This document shows positions 45,130 through 48,048 of a stretch of DNA of 48,048 nt, in pieces. A model generated the notes under the pieces. The model had not been told where the DNA came from, did not search any database, and worked only from the letters and a program-made list of their open reading frames with translations. Every line of letters begins with the position of its first letter. Position 1 is the stretch's first letter. The DNA is from Fuerstiella sp. Lineage in GTDB: Bacteria > Planctomycetota > Planctomycetia > Planctomycetales > Planctomycetaceae. A program made the position numbers and the translations under genes. The stretch lies in the NCBI GenBank assembly GCA_022447185.1, contig JAKVAY010000060.1, forward strand, positions 1 through 48,048. Reading direction: 5' to 3'.

Positions 45130-46686
45130 TCAGTCCCTGGGAGCACTGCCCCACCAGTCCTTATCGGGCTTGAAGTCGGGACTTAGGAAATTCGCGTGCT
45201 GACGCTCGAGCCTTTCCTTTCCCTGGGTTGCAAGGAACTCGAAACGGGCCCTGCGTTTGACCAGGTCGGCTTTGTCGTCTCTGACCGGAAACTTTGCCCT
45301 GGTGGCCTTAAGCCAGGTGTCGAGTCTGGCTCGCATGGTCTTAACCCGCCGAAGTTCGATGGCAGCAAGGTCCACTTGCTCCACTTCGTCCCTGCCGAGG
45401 TGATACAATTCGTCGCGCCCATCCTCGTGGTAGTGAATCAGTTTCCAGTTGTCCTGAATGATGATTGAGGAAGGTTCGCCACCCTGATTGCCGTAGTGCG
45501 GGTAATGCCAGTACAGCGGCCGTCGGGGAATGGCTTTCCCCTTCAACAAAGGTACCAGACTGACGCCATCCACCTGTTGCTTCCTGGGTACCTTGAGGCC
45601 AGTCAACTCGAGCAGGGTGGGGTACCAGTCAATTCCGTTGACGCGTACCGTGCTGGTCGAACCCGGCCTGGTCACTCCGGGTGCCTTGAGATAGAAAGGT
45701 TCACGTATGCCGCCCTCCCATTGACGTCCTTTGCCGCCGCGCAGGGGTAAGTTGCTGGTCGAGTAGGCATCACCCGAGGAGACGCCTCCATTATCGGAGG
45801 TGAAGCACACAATAGTGTTGTCGGCGAGGCCAAGTTCGTCGAGCTTCCTGAGTACAATACCGACAGCATCGTCCATGGTTTCGATCATGCCGGCGTAGAC
45901 CGGGCAGTCCTGTACCTGGCGTACGCTGAGGCGGCGATCGAAGAGAAAGCGTTCTCTGGCCAGGTGCACGCTGGTTGCCTTGCTCTGGTATTTCTTCCAG
46001 AGCTCGGAGGTGGTCTGGATGGGACTGTGCACGGTGTAGAAGGAAAGGTAGGCGAGAAACGGCTTGTCCTTACTGGCCTCGATGAAGTCGGCAGTTTCCT
46101 TGCCAAGGCGGAGAGTGAGCGACTCGCCCACCGGCCCGGATTTGAGGTTCGGATTTTGCCACGGAGAAAAATAACCGCCACGGGGACTGCCAACGTCCCA
46201 TCCGCCCTTGTTGATCTCGAAGCCATGGTCGGTCGGCCAGGAGCCCTTGCTACCGAGGTGCCACTTACCCGCGAAGAAGGTGCTGTAGCCAGCCTTCTTC
46301 ATGACCTCAGCCAGAGTAATCTCGGAGTCCCTCAGGTTGCGGTCGTATTCCGGCGGCAGGTGGCTGTCGTTTCGCCGGGTTTGGCGCCAAGCCTCCCCTG
46401 CCCGGTCGCCGATCCAGGTAGTGATGCCATGGTTGGTGGGGTACTTACCGGTCAATATGCTGGCCCGGGACGGACTGCACACCTGACAGGTGGCGTAACC
46501 GCGGGTGAATTTCATGCCCTCCCGGGCGATACGATCGATGTTCGGGCTCTCGTAATACGTGGAACCCTCGTTACTAAGGTCGCGCCAACCAAGGTCGTCG
46601 GCCAGGATGAACACCACATTGGGCCTCCTGGCAACGGCAGTTCCGGGGCAACTGAGGATAACAAGGAGAAGAATACTGTTTCTCAT
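45130..46686 (-). CDS. Secreted formylglycine-type sulfatase, arylsulfatase A-like
   Basis: From ATG 46686 the product has 518 residues with a signal peptide ([20 protein letters not shown]), [20 protein letters not shown], and the signature [18 protein letters not shown] with Cys70 as the formylglycine site. Further blocks: [30 protein letters not shown] and [10 protein letters not shown]. It should hydrolyse sulfate esters of polysaccharide or oligosaccharide in the periplasm or outside. The frame stays open for 67 codons upstream with no export signal, so the chosen start is supported by the signal peptide. It is the first gene of the sulfatase pair. Codon and GC use differ from the neighbours, suggesting acquisition. 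The substrate cannot be read from sequence. Confidence 0.93.
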   Translation of the reverse strand: MRNSILLLVILSCPGTAVARRPNVVFILADDLGWRDLSNEGSTYYESPNIDRIAREGMKFTRGYATCQVCSPSRASILTGKYPTNHGITTWIGDRAGEAWRQTRRNDSHLPPEYDRNLRDSEITLAEVMKKAGYSTFFAGKWHLGSKGSWPTDHGFEINKGGWDVGSPRGGYFSPWQNPNLKSGPVGESLTLRLGKETADFIEASKDKPFLAYLSFYTVHSPIQTTSELWKKYQSKATSVHLARERFLFDRRLSVRQVQDCPVYAGMIETMDDAVGIVLRKLDELGLADNTIVCFTSDNGGVSSGDAYSTSNLPLRGGKGRQWEGGIREPFYLKAPGVTRPGSTSTVRVNGIDWYPTLLELTGLKVPRKQQVDGVSLVPLLKGKAIPRRPLYWHYPHYGNQGGEPSSIIIQDNWKLIHYHEDGRDELYHLGRDEVEQVDLAAIELRRVKTMRARLDTWLKATRAKFPVRDDKADLVKRRARFEFLATQGKERLERQHANFLSPDFKPDKDWWGSAPRD

Positions 46687-46893
46687 GGGGATGAAGTTAG
46701 AGGTTAAACGACGGATTTGCTCCTCATTTAGACACCGTCCGCGAAGAGCGTCTGATCGGTGGTGAACCCGGACTGTCCCACGAAAAAACAGCAGTTGGTG
46801 GCCGCCAGGTTCTCCGACAAACCACCGTGGTGGTCGATCTGCCGGGTACACCCGGAACGCACAGCAAAGACCAATCAACACGCACACGTTGTG

Positions 46894-48048
46894 CTAACTG
46901 GCTGTGTCCAGCCGTCCTGTGCTGTCGCCGAACGACTCCGTCGGAATGTCGACTCGATTGAGCAGATCCACGAACAGATTGGCAACTGGCTGTCGTTCCA
47001 CCGCAACGTGACACCCGGTACCGGACAATCCGCCAGCAACCAGCAGCGGCAGGTTGGTGCTGGAATGACTGTTGCCGTCACTGAGACCGCTGCCATAAAG
47101 AATCGTTGACCGATCCAGCAGCGACCCTGCTCCGTCTTTTGTCGCCCTGAGGCGTTCGAGAAAGTACGAAAACAACTCGACGTGAAGACAATTGATCTTT
47201 GTAACACGTTCGATAAAGTCGGGGTGACCACGATGGTGTGTGAGTGGATGATGCGGATCGGCAATACCGATCTCTGGATAGGTGCGCACACTACCCTCAC
47301 GACCGAACATAATACTGGATACGCGCGACAGATCCGACTGAAAAGCAATGACCTGAAGATCCAGCATCATCCTGGCATAGTCAGGAAACTCAAACGGGAT
47401 CCCCGAAGGCTTGTCGATTGCCGGGATGAGATCACGTTTCTCCGCATCAGTGATACGCTTCTCCACTTCACGGATTGAGGTGAGATATTCATCCATCCTC
47501 CGTTTGTCCTGCGCTCCAAGCTGGTTGACCAGATCTCGTGTGCTTTCCCGCGTGACGTCGAGAATACTCCTGCGGTACAACAATCGACGGGCGCGGTCTT
47601 CAGGTGACAAACTCGGATCAACGGTCCCAAACAGTCGTTCGAAAACCGACCGAGGATTGACGTCGACCGGCAGCGGGGTTTCTGCGTCCTTCCAGGAAAT
47701 GCTGTTGGTGTAGGCGCAGCTTGAACCGGAATCACAATTGCCGACCATCCGTGAATCTTCAAGGCCAAGTTGCAGCGACGGAACTCGCGTTTCTGAAGCC
47801 CATTTTCCGGCAGCAACCTGATCGAACGTAATTCCTGCGCGAACATCCGCTCCTGCTGTAAATTTTGGTGGCATACCGGACAGGAAACTGCCCGATGCTT
47901 TGGCGTGGCCGCCACCTCTGACTTTGGTGGGCGCAGTGTTCTCAAGCCCCGAAATCACTGTGATCTGATCTCGAAACGGCTCCAGCGACTTCAGGATGCG
48001 TGGAAAAGAGAATTCACGTCCGGTTTCATTCGGAATCCAGTCCTTCAT
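46894..48048 (-). CDS. DUF1552-family protein, N-terminus beyond the window
   Basis: The frame runs off the right edge, so the first part (a Tat-type leader and start) is missing; the first visible ATG is internal (KDWIPNETGREFSFPRILKS). Recognisable DUF1552 text includes ITVISGLENTAPTKVRGGGH, VGNCDSGSSCAYTNSISW, MMLDLQVIAFQSDLSRVSS, 'HHPLTHHRGHPDFIERV' and TILYGSGLSDGNSHSSTNLP. In planctomycetes this family is typically next to a DUF1587-1595 cytochrome-containing gene, expected to the right. Function is not established; 384 residues are visible of a usual length near 430-450. The stop TAG is at 46894-46896. About 205 bases separate it from the sulfatase pair on the same strand. Confidence 0.88.
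   Translation of the reverse strand: MKDWIPNETGREFSFPRILKSLEPFRDQITVISGLENTAPTKVRGGGHAKASGSFLSGMPPKFTAGADVRAGITFDQVAAGKWASETRVPSLQLGLEDSRMVGNCDSGSSCAYTNSISWKDAETPLPVDVNPRSVFERLFGTVDPSLSPEDRARRLLYRRSILDVTRESTRDLVNQLGAQDKRRMDEYLTSIREVEKRITDAEKRDLIPAIDKPSGIPFEFPDYARMMLDLQVIAFQSDLSRVSSIMFGREGSVRTYPEIGIADPHHPLTHHRGHPDFIERVTKINCLHVELFSYFLERLRATKDGAGSLLDRSTILYGSGLSDGNSHSSTNLPLLVAGGLSGTGCHVAVERQPVANLFVDLLNRVDIPTESFGDSTGRLDTAS

Noticed and set aside
46687..46893. Open frame extending the second sulfatase by 67 codons, and near-palindromes such as CCGGGT-AC-ACCCGG
   Set aside because: The extension lacks family likeness and would bury the signal peptide; the palindromes have 2-base gaps too tight for good hairpins.

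Overview
The window looks like chromosome from a planctomycete (Planctomycetota), probably a Planctomycetales relative. That is inferred from gene content: two DUF1501 proteins, a DUF1552 protein, two secreted formylglycine-type sulfatases, a DUF4838 protein with leucine-rich repeats, a very large secreted cytochrome c fused to a propeller-like region, a ThuA-like protein, a secreted Gfo/Idh/MocA oxidoreductase, and a cysteine-rich YTV-repeat protein of the type described from Rhodopirellula cell walls. Genes are widely spaced, operons are short and strands alternate often. I see no rRNA, tRNA, CRISPR array, transposase, integrase or phage gene.

Layout. 1-1.3 kb: tail of an enolase-superfamily gene and a Gfo/Idh/MocA oxidoreductase. 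1.3-4.6 kb (minus): GDSL lipoprotein and DUF4838-LRR protein. 5.3-7.6 kb (plus): DUF1501 protein and a seven-repeat WD40 protein, closed by a strong terminator. 7.8-9.9 kb: the cysteine-rich YTV protein (minus) diverging from a small Tyr/His/Pro-rich secreted protein (plus), then a second strong terminator. 10.2-11.5 kb (minus): four-CBS protein and a possible 80-aa protein. 11.6-19.7 kb (plus): RND permease, UvrD/PcrA-type helicase, large secreted repeat protein. 19.7-27.4 kb: aldo-keto reductase, second DUF1501 protein, sugar isomerase-like TIM barrel, SSS symporter, NAD-dependent epimerase, ThuA-like protein. 27.9-28.3 kb: small Cys/Pro/Gln-rich lipoprotein. 28.5-35.6 kb (all minus): planctomycete-type hypothetical, guaB, rsmA, ribE, Gfo/Idh/MocA, HpcH/HpaI aldolase, thioesterase. 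36-42.3 kb (minus): dihaem cytochrome-propeller protein, TraB-like protein, OYE-type flavin oxidoreductase. 42.6-43.5 kb (plus): FHA-GGDEF protein with its own terminator. 43.7-48 kb (minus): two sulfatases and a DUF1552 protein cut by the window end.

How the genes fit together. Core functions (GMP synthesis, 16S rRNA dimethylation, riboflavin synthesis, DNA helicase) are mixed with genes suited to degrading complex carbohydrates outside or at the cell surface: sulfatases, DUF4838, ThuA, sugar oxidoreductases, isomerase, symporter and aldolase. The YTV protein and its divergent neighbour may both be cell-envelope structural proteins. Non-coding signals of most interest are a 25-bp tandem repeat between the isomerase and symporter genes, two palindromes between the aldo-keto reductase and DUF1501 genes, and a perfect 19-bp inverted repeat upstream of the epimerase gene. 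The sulfatase pair is clearly more GC-rich than its surroundings.

All functional names come from motif reading only; no database search was possible.
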